From the NCBI GenBank assembly GCA_023433585.1, contig JAEZCL010000317.1, positions 1-13,911 of the forward strand: a stretch of 13,911 nt of DNA, given 5' to 3'. The notes below the pieces were generated by a model. The model made no database searches. It worked only from the letters and a program-made list of their open reading frames with translations, and was not told where the DNA came from. Positions within the stretch are counted from its first letter, which is position 1. Every line of letters starts with the position of its first letter. A program made the position numbers and the translations under genes. Below, piece by piece: positions 1-6,894 of this stretch. The stretch comes from Pseudomonadota bacterium (GTDB taxonomy: Bacteria; Pseudomonadota; Alphaproteobacteria; Caulobacterales; Caulobacteraceae).

Positions 1-580
<580 letters not shown>

Positions 581-773
581 CACTCCCGTCTGTATCACGC
601 CGGGCCGCGCCGTCTCCAGCGATCCTTTGTCTCGCCCGCTGACCAAAGCCGACGAAATGGCGGGTGAGGGCTGATGTCAAACAGGAACAAATGTCCGGGT
701 TTGGGTGAACTGCGTCTCACGAAACCGATTTCGCCCAGGGAGAAGCCTTGGCGCGCCAGGTCGAACGGCGGTA

Positions 774-781
774 TTAACCAT
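774..781 (+). promoter_or_regulatory. CtrA-like half-site TTAACCAT
   Basis: TTAACCAT matches the short CtrA recognition box described in Caulobacter. It lies about 53 bp upstream of the ATG at 835, and a CcrM methylation site GATTC follows at 816-820. This suggests cell-cycle control of the membrane protein gene. An 8-mer can occur by chance, so this is a candidate only. Confidence 0.35.
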
Positions 782-834
782 GCCAGACACGCAAGGGGCG
801 CAGCTCGGCGCCGGTGATTCTCAAGGGGACGACC

Positions 835-1263
835 ATGCTGATCGCTTTGCCGTTGCTGGCCATTCCGGTGCTGCTCTACACCCTGGTGGTGATCTTCGGC
901 ATGGACGGCGGCTTCACCGCCGCCGGGGCGGACGCCGCATTGCGGGACACCCTGTTCTCGATCCCCATGACCTCGGGGGCCAGCTGGAATGTGGGGCCGG
1001 GGGATCTGCTGATCCTGTTCTCGCTGGTTCTATTGTTCTTCGAACTGCTGAAATCCACGTCGAGTCAGAAGATCGCCATCATCAATCACGCCCTGTCGAT
1101 GATCCTGTTCGTGATCTGCCTGGTGGCGTTCCTGCTGCTGCGCGGCTTCGCCACCTCCACCTTCTTCCTCATCATGGTGATGGTGATGCTGGACGTGCTG
1201 GCCGGCTTCATCGTGACCATCATCAGCGCGCGCAAGGATTTCGAGATCGGCGCGCCGGGCTGA
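835..1263 (+). CDS. Four-helix integral membrane protein of unknown function
   Basis: A 142-residue protein. I chose ATG 835 because AAGGGG at 824-829 is a well-spaced Shine-Dalgarno sequence; a GTG at 814 in the same frame would add seven residues but lacks one. Hydrophobic segments lie at about residues 2-22, 57-72, 79-102 and 108-131, with a loop containing SWNVGPGD before helix 2 and a short basic-acidic tail (ARKDFEIGAPG). Few charges lie within the helices, so nothing points to an enzyme or transporter motif. It stands alone, divergent from the glycosyltransferase. A CtrA-like box and a GANTC site lie in the 254-bp spacer between them. I do not recognise a named family; Caulobacterales genomes carry many such small conserved membrane proteins. 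The gene is convincing and its role is unknown. Confidence 0.85.
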   Translation: MLIALPLLAIPVLLYTLVVIFGMDGGFTAAGADAALRDTLFSIPMTSGASWNVGPGDLLILFSLVLLFFELLKSTSSQKIAIINHALSMILFVICLVAFLLLRGFATSTFFLIMVMVMLDVLAGFIVTIISARKDFEIGAPG

Positions 1264-1310
1264 CGCGAACCCTTCTTCCGAGCCCTGTCGATCCGACCGA
1301 ACGGAAAAGG

Positions 1311-1379
1311 TCAGCCGAAGGCCAGGAACACCAAGGCGACGACCAGAATGTCGAAGGCGCGGGCGGCGAGTGTGAGCAT
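1311..1379 (-). CDS. Possible 22-aa hydrophobic peptide
   Basis: On the minus strand ATG 1379 opens a 22-codon frame, MLTLAARAFDILVVALVFL followed by AFG and a stop, which would form one membrane helix. TTGAGG lies about 10-15 nt upstream as a possible ribosome-binding site. It is too short for homology by eye. It sits just beyond the phaR operon on the same strand and could be its last gene or a chance frame. Confidence 0.35.
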   Translation of the reverse strand: MLTLAARAFDILVVALVFLAFG

Positions 1380-1434
1380 GGTCGGCGATCCTCAAGGGCG
1401 GTTTCGCCTTTGGGATGCAAGCGTCGGGCCAGAA

Positions 1435-1468
1435 CGGGCGCCGGACCGGACGCCAGACCGGACGCCCG
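1435..1468 (-). terminator. Imperfect hairpin after the phaR operon
   Basis: CGGGCG (1435-1440) pairs with CGCCCG (1463-1468), and inner CCGG segments can also pair. The hairpin begins 3 nt beyond the stop of the last coupled gene on the minus strand. No U-tract follows, so intrinsic termination is doubtful. The loop contains two copies of the 12-mer (G/A)GACCGGACGCC at 1443-1454 and 1455-1466. Confidence 0.3.
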
Positions 1469-1470
1469 GC

Positions 1471-1827
1471 TCAGACGTCGGTGCGGGTGGTCTTGCCGGG
1501 CCGGGGGCGCCGGTCCTTCGCGCCGGAGTATTCCGCCCCCAGATAGGTTCCACGCGCGGCGTCCAGCACGGGCGGGCCGCCCTTCAGGCCTTTCCTGGCG
1601 CCGGACTGACCCATGACCTGGGCGGCGAAGGCGGCGGGCTGTGTCGTGACGGGCGCCGGCGCCGGGGCGGGCTCCGGATCGGCAGCGGCGGGCTCGTTCG
1701 ACGGGACCAGGGCGGTGGATGGACGGGGTTCGTCTTCGCGCCGCTCTTCGCCCTGGCGGCGATCACCGGTGCGGCGCTGGGGACCGCGCGGCTCGACCGG
1801 ACCGACAGGGCGCAGGGGGCCGGTCAT
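1471..1827 (-). CDS. Conserved hypothetical protein coupled to phaR
   Basis: A 118-residue protein whose ATG overlaps the phaR stop codon as ATGA, a strong sign of translational coupling. The first ~65 residues are Pro/Arg/Glu-rich and look disordered (RRTGDRRQGEERREDEPRP, then an Ala-Pro stretch). The last ~53 residues are better ordered and look conserved: AFAAQVMGQSGARKGLKGG, PPVLDAARGTYLGAEYSG, then a basic end with KDRRPRPGKTTRTDV. I recall similar C-terminal modules in other alphaproteobacteria, but no function is attached. There is no signal peptide or membrane helix, so it is probably cytosolic. Given the coupling, a role with PhaR or PHA granules is a reasonable guess but is not shown. 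Confidence 0.75.
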   Translation of the reverse strand: MTGPLRPVGPVEPRGPQRRTGDRRQGEERREDEPRPSTALVPSNEPAAADPEPAPAPAPVTTQPAAFAAQVMGQSGARKGLKGGPPVLDAARGTYLGAEYSGAKDRRPRPGKTTRTDV

Positions 1828-2462
1828 TTCTTCCCGGTGGAGCCGGCGCCGGCCAGGCGATCCAGCTGAGCGCGCATCTCGTCCATCTGGCGGCGCATCT
1901 CGTCCAGCGCGGCGTCGGCCGGGGCGGAAGGCTCGGCGGGTTTCTCCGGGTCGGCCTTGGGCGCATAGGCCATGGGCGTAAACATCTTCATGGCGCGCTG
2001 GAACATGGCGATGTTCTGCTTGACCTGCTCGTCGAACACGCCCGCCCCGGGCGTGGCCCCGAAGGCGCGCGAGAATTGCGAATGGAACTGCTCCTGCTGG
2101 CGCACGAAATTGTCCAGCGACAGCTCCAGATAGCTGGGCAGCACCGATTGCATCTGGCCGCCGTAGAAGCCGATCAGCTGGCGCAGGAACTGGACCGGCA
2201 GCAGCGCCTCGCCCCGGCTCTCCTCCTCGAAGATGATCTGGGTCAGCACCTGGCGGGTCAGGTCGTCGTTGGTCTTGGCGTCATAGACCACGAACTCGAC
2301 GCCCTCGCGGACCATGGTCGCCAGATCCTCGAGCGTCACATAGGCGCTGGTCGAGGTGTTGTAGAGCCGCCGGTTGGCGTACTTCTTGATGACGACCGTG
2401 TCGCCCTGGCCCTTGGCCTTCTTTCCGGCCTCGTTGCTGTCCGCCACGCTGTCACCGTCCAT
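1824..2462 (-). CDS. phaR: Polyhydroxyalkanoate synthesis repressor PhaR
   Basis: A 212-residue protein. PhaR binds DNA upstream of phasin and PHA genes and also binds PHA granules, releasing repression when polymer accumulates. Visible: the N-terminal PHB_acc_N domain at about residues 22-82 with the hallmark VVIKKYANRRLYNTSTSAYV and a TLEDLATMVREG segment; then the PHB accumulation domain (FLRQLIGFYGGQMQSVLPSY, residues 92-111; LDNFVRQQEQF); and a C-terminal coiled-coil-prone tail (MRRQMDEMRAQLDRL). Length suits the family. The start is ATG 2462 with a weak Shine-Dalgarno sequence; the first 20 residues are poorly conserved, so a later start is possible. It is the first gene of a two-gene unit and lies two genes from a biosynthetic thiolase, which fits a PHB role. 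The family call is firm. Confidence 0.95.
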   Translation of the reverse strand: MDGDSVADSNEAGKKAKGQGDTVVIKKYANRRLYNTSTSAYVTLEDLATMVREGVEFVVYDAKTNDDLTRQVLTQIIFEEESRGEALLPVQFLRQLIGFYGGQMQSVLPSYLELSLDNFVRQQEQFHSQFSRAFGATPGAGVFDEQVKQNIAMFQRAMKMFTPMAYAPKADPEKPAEPSAPADAALDEMRRQMDEMRAQLDRLAGAGSTGKK

Positions 2463-2539
2463 TGTTGATCTGACGGCGCATTATTCCGCAGCGCGGCGCC
2501 GGACGCCAGTGCATTGCGAAATGTGACGCTGCGGCCCGA

Positions 2540-3244
2540 TCAGGCCGGGGCCAGGACCACGCCCACCAGGATCGCCGCCCAGTGGACGCCCGCCCCCGTG
2601 ACGACGAAACCGTGCCAGATGGCGCGGCGGAACCTCACCTTCTGATTGATGAAGACGAACACCCCCGCCGTATAGATCAGCCCGCCCGCCGCCAGCAGGA
2701 TCAGGGCGGCGGGATGCACCGTGTCGATCAGCGGCTTGATGGCGAGGACCACCAGCCAGCCGAACAGCACATAGACCGCGCTCCAGAAGGCGTCCGAGAT
2801 GCGCGGCGCCAGCACCTTGGCGAAGGCGCCCCCGATGGCGATGCCCCAGACCAGGGCCGTGAATCCGATCGCCCACGCGCCCTCGAACCGCTGCGTCGTG
2901 AAGGGGGTGTAGCTGCCGGCGATCATCAGGAAGATGGCCGCCTCGTCCAGCCGTCTCAGGGCCGGCCGCGCCGCGCACGGGTGCGTCAGGTTGTAGATCG
3001 TGGAGGCCGTCAGCATGGCGATCAGGCACACGGCGTAGATGGCCGTGGCGATCACCACGCCCGGCCCGCCGTTGAACGCCGCCAGCACCGCCAGGACGAT
3101 CCCGCCCACCGCCGCCAGGGCCAGGCCCACGATATGGACCCACATGTCCGCCAGCCGCTCGCCGCGCGTGCGGTAATGCTCGATCATGTCCAGCGCGTCG
3201 GGGGTGCAGACGTGGGCGGCGAAACGACGGAACAGCACGAGCAT
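2540..3244 (-). CDS. Hemolysin III family (HlyIII/PAQR-like) membrane protein
   Basis: About 234 residues with seven predicted membrane helices. HlyIII proteins belong to the CREST/adiponectin-receptor superfamily of possible metal-dependent membrane hydrolases; their bacterial role is unsettled. Visible: an N-terminal EHYRTRGERLADMWVHIVG segment typical of the family, a first metal-site region with S81 and H88 (STIYNLTH), RRLDEAAIFLMIAGSYTPF with D100, and a C-terminal helix with IWHGFVVTGAGVHW providing H211 and H221. The start is uncertain: ATG 3244 is used here, TTG 3256 adds four residues, and an internal ATG before IEHYRTRGE may be the true start, because related proteins often begin near that motif. 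It is transcribed leftward, divergent from the thiolase gene, with 77 nt separating it from phaR. Confidence 0.9.
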   Translation of the reverse strand: MLVLFRRFAAHVCTPDALDMIEHYRTRGERLADMWVHIVGLALAAVGGIVLAVLAAFNGGPGVVIATAIYAVCLIAMLTASTIYNLTHPCAARPALRRLDEAAIFLMIAGSYTPFTTQRFEGAWAIGFTALVWGIAIGGAFAKVLAPRISDAFWSAVYVLFGWLVVLAIKPLIDTVHPAALILLAAGGLIYTAGVFVFINQKVRFRRAIWHGFVVTGAGVHWAAILVGVVLAPA

Positions 3245-3380
3245 GACCTTGTTCAAGCGGGAAGGCCCGCTGATCGTTCCCGATAATCATGGCCGCAAGG
3301 CGTGTCGGTTTGCTGAATCGGCGGCTTTGAGGTGACGAATGCGCGGGATTGGTGCAGAAACGCCACGCGAAATTCCTCCC

Positions 3381-3384
3381 GGAG
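3381..3384 (+). promoter_or_regulatory. Ribosome-binding site fixing the thiolase start
   Basis: GGAG seven nucleotides before ATG 3392. It decides against the in-frame upstream start at 3332, which would add a 20-residue extension absent from thiolases. Confidence 0.7.
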
Positions 3385-3391
3385 TGAAATC

Positions 3392-4570
3392 ATGTCTCAA
3401 GATGTCGTCATCGTATCCGCCGCCCGCACCCCCGTGGGCTCGTTCCTCGGCGCCCTGTCCAGCCTGCCCGCCCACGAATTGGGCGCGGTCGCGGTCGGGG
3501 CGGCGCTGGAGCGTGCGGGCGTGAAGCCGGGCGAGGTGGACGAGGTCATTCTCGGCCAGGTGCTCCAGGCGGGCGCCGGCCAGGGCCCGGCCCGTCAGGC
3601 GTCCATCAAGGCCGGCCTCGGCGTCGAGACCCCGGCCTGGAGCCTGAACCAGCTCTGTGGCTCCGGCCTGCGCGCCGTGGCGCTGGGCTATCAGCAGATC
3701 CTGTCGGGCGACGCCAGGATCGTCGTGGCCGGCGGCCAGGAGAGCATGAGCCAGGCGCCGCACGCCGCGAACCTGCGCGGCGGCCAGAAGATGGGCGACC
3801 TCGGCTTCGTCGACACCATGATCCGCGACGGCCTGTGGGACGCCTTCAACGGCTATCACATGGGCCAGACGGCCGAGAACATCGCCGAAAAATGGTCCAT
3901 CGCCCGCGCCGAACAGGACGCCTTCGCCGTGGCCAGCCAGAACAAGGCCGAGGCGGCTCAGAAGGCCGGGAAGTTCGATGACGAGATCGCCCCGGTGACC
4001 CTTTCCACGCGCAAGGGCGAGGTCGTGGTCGACAAGGACGAATACATCCGCCACGGCGCGACCCTGGAGGCCATGGAGAAGCTGAAGCCCGCCTTCGTGA
4101 AGGACGGCACGGTCACCGCCGCCAACGCCTCGGGCCTGAACGACGGCGCCGCGGCCGTGGTGCTGATGACGGCGGACGAGGCGGCGAAACGCGGCCTGAA
4201 GCCGCTGGCCCGCATCGCGTCCTGGGCCACCGCGGGGGTCGATCCGGCGGTCATGGGCACGGGGCCGATCCCGGCGTCGAAAAAGGCGCTGGAGAAGGCC
4301 GGATGGTCCGTGGGCGACCTGGACCTGGTGGAATCCAACGAAGCCTTCGCCGCTCAGTCCCTGTGCGTGGTGAAGGAACTGGGCCTGGACACGGCCAGGG
4401 TGAACGTCAACGGCGGCGCCATCGCCATCGGCCACCCCATCGGCGCCTCGGGCGCGCGCATCCTGACCACCCTGCTGCACGAGATGAAGCGCTCGGGCGC
4501 CGGGAAGGGCCTGGCCACGCTGTGCATCGGCGGCGGCATGGGGGTGGCGATGTGCGTGGAGGCGGCATAG
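3392..4570 (+). CDS. phaA: Acetyl-CoA acetyltransferase (biosynthetic thiolase)
   Basis: A 392-residue type II thiolase that condenses two acetyl-CoA to acetoacetyl-CoA, the first step of PHB synthesis, and can run in reverse. Starting at ATG 3392 (MSQDVVIVSAARTPVG) places the nucleophile at C89 (LNQLCGSGLRA), the general base at H348 (GGAIAIGHPIGASGAR) and the second cysteine at C378 (LCIGGGMGVAM). These are the same numbers as in the well-studied Zoogloea ramigera enzyme. Other signatures are QESMSQAPH and NGYHMGQTAEN. It is a single gene, divergent from the hlyIII gene, followed by a hairpin and a repeat. The nearby phaR supports a PHA role, but no phaB or phaC is adjacent, so atoB would be an equally fair name. 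Confidence 0.95.
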   Translation: MSQDVVIVSAARTPVGSFLGALSSLPAHELGAVAVGAALERAGVKPGEVDEVILGQVLQAGAGQGPARQASIKAGLGVETPAWSLNQLCGSGLRAVALGYQQILSGDARIVVAGGQESMSQAPHAANLRGGQKMGDLGFVDTMIRDGLWDAFNGYHMGQTAENIAEKWSIARAEQDAFAVASQNKAEAAQKAGKFDDEIAPVTLSTRKGEVVVDKDEYIRHGATLEAMEKLKPAFVKDGTVTAANASGLNDGAAAVVLMTADEAAKRGLKPLARIASWATAGVDPAVMGTGPIPASKKALEKAGWSVGDLDLVESNEAFAAQSLCVVKELGLDTARVNVNGGAIAIGHPIGASGARILTTLLHEMKRSGAGKGLATLCIGGGMGVAMCVEAA

Positions 4571-4574
4571 TCGG

Positions 4575-4606
4575 GGTTTCCGCTCCAATGCAGATGAGCG
4601 GAAACC
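4575..4606 (+). terminator. Strong hairpin just after the thiolase gene
   Basis: GGTTTCCGCTC (4575-4585) pairs perfectly with GAGCGGAAACC (4596-4606), an 11-bp stem with a 10-nt loop, beginning 5 nt after the thiolase stop. No run of T follows, so it may be a Rho-aided terminator or an mRNA 3' stabiliser instead of an intrinsic terminator. Confidence 0.45.
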
Positions 4607-4628
4607 GGATCGTCCCATATTCTCAAAT

Positions 4629-4772
4629 CCGTCATTCCCGGCCTTGTGCCGGGAATCCATAGTCACGGAACGTTCCAGGTTCGCCCTGCTTCATCGGTGC
4701 GTAAGGAGCGCCGGGACAAGCCCGGCGATGACGGATGGATATGAATTTATTCTAATAAGATCAGCAGTCTGT
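4629..4772. repeat. Palindromic intergenic repeat, copy 1
   Basis: Copy 1 of a two-copy element. The outer ends are CCGTCAT (4629-4635) and ATGACGG (4728-4734). Inside are the hairpins ATTCCCGGC/GCCGGGAAT and CGCCGGG/CCCGGCG. An AT-rich tail containing CTAATAA and ATCAGCAG completes the shared unit. By eye it differs from copy 2 at 27 of 144 positions with no gaps. It lies between converging genes. Confidence 0.85.
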
Positions 4773-4786
4773 ATAGGTGGCTCAAC

Positions 4787-4963
4787 CTAGCGCGCGTTCG
4801 AGACGCGGATCACGGCGGGGCCGTCCGGCTGGTCCAGCAGGCCCGGCAGGACGGCGCCGCCGACGCCGATCACCAGGGCGGCCGTGACGAAGGCGGAGGC
4901 GACGGCCACGCCGGTCAGGCGCAGGCCCTCCCACACGTCGTCTTCCTCGGTCTGGCGATCCAT
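4787..4963 (-). CDS. 58-aa single-helix membrane protein, unknown function
   Basis: I chose ATG 4963 because GGGAG sits 7 nt upstream; the frame stays open further back, to 5089, but that stretch covers the terminator of the next gene. The protein has an acidic N-terminus (MDRQTEEDDVWEGLR), one membrane segment from about residue 17 to 42 (TGVAVASAFVTAALVIGVGG and onward) and a short polar tail ending VIRVSNAR. The charge pattern is not strongly informative for topology. It is separate from the OmpA gene upstream, with a terminator between them, so it probably has its own promoter. I do not recognise the family. Confidence 0.65.
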   Translation of the reverse strand: MDRQTEEDDVWEGLRLTGVAVASAFVTAALVIGVGGAVLPGLLDQPDGPAVIRVSNAR

Positions 4964-5021
4964 GCTGTTTCTCCCGGTCGGCGTCACGCCGAACGCGGAA
5001 TTCACAACAGCATGAGGCGAA

Positions 5022-5038
5022 GCCGCTTCGCAAGCGGC
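5022..5038 (-). terminator. Second hairpin of a tandem pair
   Basis: GCCGCTT (5022-5028) and AAGCGGC (5032-5038) form a perfect 7-bp stem with a 3-nt loop, just beyond the main OmpA-gene terminator. It may be a back-up terminator; on its own it has no T-run. Confidence 0.35.
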
Positions 5039-5040
5039 GC

Positions 5041-5072
5041 AAAGGGAAAAGGCGGCGGAGAACCGCCGCCTT
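5041..5072 (-). terminator. Rho-independent terminator of the OmpA-lipoprotein gene
   Basis: AAGGCGGCGG (5049-5058) and CCGCCGCCTT (5063-5072) form a perfect 10-bp stem with a 4-nt loop. Read on the minus strand it is followed by TTTTCCCTTT, a U-rich tract. It begins 29 nt after the stop codon of the gene ending at 5102. Confidence 0.8.
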
Positions 5073-5101
5073 CGCCCGATTTCACGCAACCGTGTTCAGG
5101 A

Positions 5102-5770
5102 TCAGGCCGTGAGCGGCCGGATCAGGATCTCCACGCGCCGGTTCTGGGCGCGGCCCTCGACGGTGTCGTTGGAGGCGACCGGATTGCGCGAGCTGACGCC
5201 GGCCACATACAGCCGCTCGGCCATCACGCCCTGGCTGAGCAGGAATTGGGCGACCGAAGCGGCCCGGCGTTCGGACAGGGGCTGGTTGATGTGGTCGCCG
5301 CCGGTGGAGTCGGTGTGGCCGACGATGTCCACCACCGAGCGGTCATATTCGTTCAGCACCCGCGCCACGTCGATCAGGACGGGGTGGAAGCGGGCGTTGA
5401 TGTCGGACTGGTTGGTGGGGAAGGTCACGTCGCCCGGCATGCGCAGGATCAGGTTGTCCCCCTGGCGCGCCACGCCGACGCCGGTGCCGGACAGTTCGGC
5501 CTCCATCGCCCGTTGCTGGCGGTCCATGTACTGGCCGACGGCGGCGCCGGCCAGGGCGCCCACGCCCGCGCCGATCAGGGCGTTCTTGCGGCCTTCCTCG
5601 GAGTTGTTGGTGTTGGTCAGATAGCCCAGCAGGGCCCCGCCGACGGCGCCGGCGATGGCCCCGGTTCCGGTGCGGTTGGGCTGGGAACCCGAACGATAGG
5701 GGTCGGTGGTGGTGCAGGCGGCGGCCAGCAGGGCCGCGGCGCTGACGCCGACGATGATCTTGGTGCGCAT
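5102..5770 (-). CDS. OmpA-domain outer-membrane lipoprotein (YiaD-like)
   Basis: A 222-residue lipoprotein that likely tethers the outer membrane to peptidoglycan. The signal sequence MRTKIIVGVSAAALLAAAC ends in a lipobox-like site with C19. A glycine-zipper region follows (about residues 37-80: GAIAGAVGGALLGYL, then GAGVGALAGAAVG), suggesting helix packing in or near the membrane. The C-terminal OmpA domain (about 105-220) carries GHTDSTG with D154 and NQPLSERRAASV with R168/R169, matching the peptidoglycan-binding Asp and Arg positions, then GRAQNRRVEI. The start ATG 5770 has AAAGGAC upstream. It is a single gene with its own terminator. The family has many paralogues, so no specific symbol is given. 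Confidence 0.93.
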   Translation of the reverse strand: MRTKIIVGVSAAALLAAACTTTDPYRSGSQPNRTGTGAIAGAVGGALLGYLTNTNNSEEGRKNALIGAGVGALAGAAVGQYMDRQQRAMEAELSGTGVGVARQGDNLILRMPGDVTFPTNQSDINARFHPVLIDVARVLNEYDRSVVDIVGHTDSTGGDHINQPLSERRAASVAQFLLSQGVMAERLYVAGVSSRNPVASNDTVEGRAQNRRVEILIRPLTA

Positions 5771-5886
5771 GGGCGTTGTCCTTTCAGGGCTTCAAAGTGA
5801 CCCAGCCGCCGGAACGCGGGCTAACGGTCAAGGTTCCGGTCGAGCCTTTGCAAGCGTGGCCGTAACGAGCTTTTGCCATACCGGGG

Positions 5887-6894
5887 ATGAACGGCGTAAG
5901 ACAGCCGCCGTTCACATCCGCGAGTTTTTCCGTGATCCAGAGCGCCATCCAGCCCGTCTCCCAACCTGTCTCCCAACCTGTATCCATGACCCGTCATGAC
6001 GCGGATTTTCAGGGCTTTTCAGATGATCTGGGGGCGTCTTTCGCCCGTTACGGCTTCGCGGTGGTGGCCGATCACGGGCTGGACGAGGCGGTGATCGGCG
6101 CCGCCCTGGATGACGCCAAGGCGTTCTTCGCCCTGCCGGACGCGGCCAAGCGCGCCTATCACCTGCCCGGCACGGGCGGTGCGCGCGGCTACACGCCGTT
6201 CGGCGTCGAGGCGGCCAAGGACGCCAAGGCCGTGGACCTGAAGGAGTTCTGGCACACCGGACGCGAGCTGCCGGAAGGCCACCCCTATCGCAAATACATG
6301 CGCGACAATGTCTGGCCCGCCGAGGTCCCGACGTTCGAGGCCAACGTCTATGGCATGTTCCAGGCGCTGGATGCGCTGGGGGCCAAACTGCTGCGGGCCA
6401 TCGCGCGCTATCTGAAGCTCGACGACGACTTCTTCGCCGACAAGGTGGCGCTGGGCAATTCGGTGCTGCGCCTGCTGCACTATCCGCCGGTGCCGGCGGA
6501 CGCGCCGGGGGTGCGGGCCGGAGCGCACGAGGACATCAACGTCATCACCCTTCTGCTGGGCGCCGAGGAGGCGGGTCTGGAACTGCTGGACCGGGACGGG
6601 AAATGGCTGCCCATCGCGCCGCCGCCGGGCGCCCTGGTGGTCAACATCGGCGACATGCTGCAGCGCCTGACCAACCACGTCCTGCCGTCCACCACCCACC
6701 GGGTGGTCAATCCGGCGCCGGAGCGGCGCGGCTTCGCGCGCTACTCCACCCCGTTCTTCCTGCATTTCGAGCCGGAATATGAAATCCGGACGCTGGAGAG
6801 CTGCGTATCGGCCGACAATCCGGACCGCTATCCGGAAGGCATCACGGCCGAGGACTACCTGCTGCAGCGCCTGCGCGAAATCCGGCTGCTGTAG
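5887..6894 (+). CDS. Isopenicillin N synthase-like 2-oxoglutarate/Fe(II) oxygenase
   Basis: Up to 335 residues, of the non-haem iron dioxygenase family that includes IPNS and plant 2OG enzymes. The N-terminal DIOX_N part runs through SFARYGFAVVADHGL and AKAFFALPDAAKRAYH. GTGGARGYTPFGVE and KEFWHTGREL are typical of the bacterial IPNS-like group. Iron ligands are H214 and D216 (GAHEDINVITLLLG) and H271 (STTHRVVNP). RYS at 285-287 (GFARYSTPFF) is the expected cosubstrate-binding motif. The substrate is unknown and there is no antibiotic cluster around it. The start is uncertain: ATG 5887, GTG 5932 and ATG 5986 are all in frame and none has a good Shine-Dalgarno sequence. IQPVS near the N-terminus seems conserved in relatives, which argues against 5986. 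The QPVS repeat here is unusual. Confidence 0.92.
   Translation: MNGVRQPPFTSASFSVIQSAIQPVSQPVSQPVSMTRHDADFQGFSDDLGASFARYGFAVVADHGLDEAVIGAALDDAKAFFALPDAAKRAYHLPGTGGARGYTPFGVEAAKDAKAVDLKEFWHTGRELPEGHPYRKYMRDNVWPAEVPTFEANVYGMFQALDALGAKLLRAIARYLKLDDDFFADKVALGNSVLRLLHYPPVPADAPGVRAGAHEDINVITLLLGAEEAGLELLDRDGKWLPIAPPPGALVVNIGDMLQRLTNHVLPSTTHRVVNPAPERRGFARYSTPFFLHFEPEYEIRTLESCVSADNPDRYPEGITAEDYLLQRLREIRLL
5947..5985 (+). repeat. 12-bp tandem repeat coding QPVS units
   Basis: TCCCAACCTGTC-type 12-mers occur in tandem, two nearly exact and one diverged (ATCCAGCCCGTC), encoding QPVS three times at the N-terminus of the oxygenase. The repeat stays in frame. Confidence 0.7.

Noticed and set aside
1443..1466. 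Two 12-bp direct repeats as the start of a CRISPR or iteron array
   Set aside because: Only two adjacent copies without spacers or an associated gene; better explained as local slippage within a hairpin loop.
705..1616. A 303-codon frame on the plus strand
   Set aside because: It overlaps the four-helix gene in another frame, with low-complexity Arg/Gly sequence and no ribosome-binding site.
2481..3290. A 269-codon frame on the minus strand
   Set aside because: It is a frame-shifted copy of the hemolysin III coding region; only the other frame shows membrane helices and family motifs.
3287..4666. A 459-codon frame on the minus strand
   Set aside because: It lies antisense to the thiolase, whose catalytic residues are all present. 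The translation is His/Arg/Gly-rich with no family pattern, as expected from the complement of a high-GC gene.
5887..6894. IPNS-like gene as part of a beta-lactam cluster
   Set aside because: No peptide synthetase or other antibiotic gene is nearby, and IPNS-like oxygenases of this type are common stand-alone genes in bacteria.
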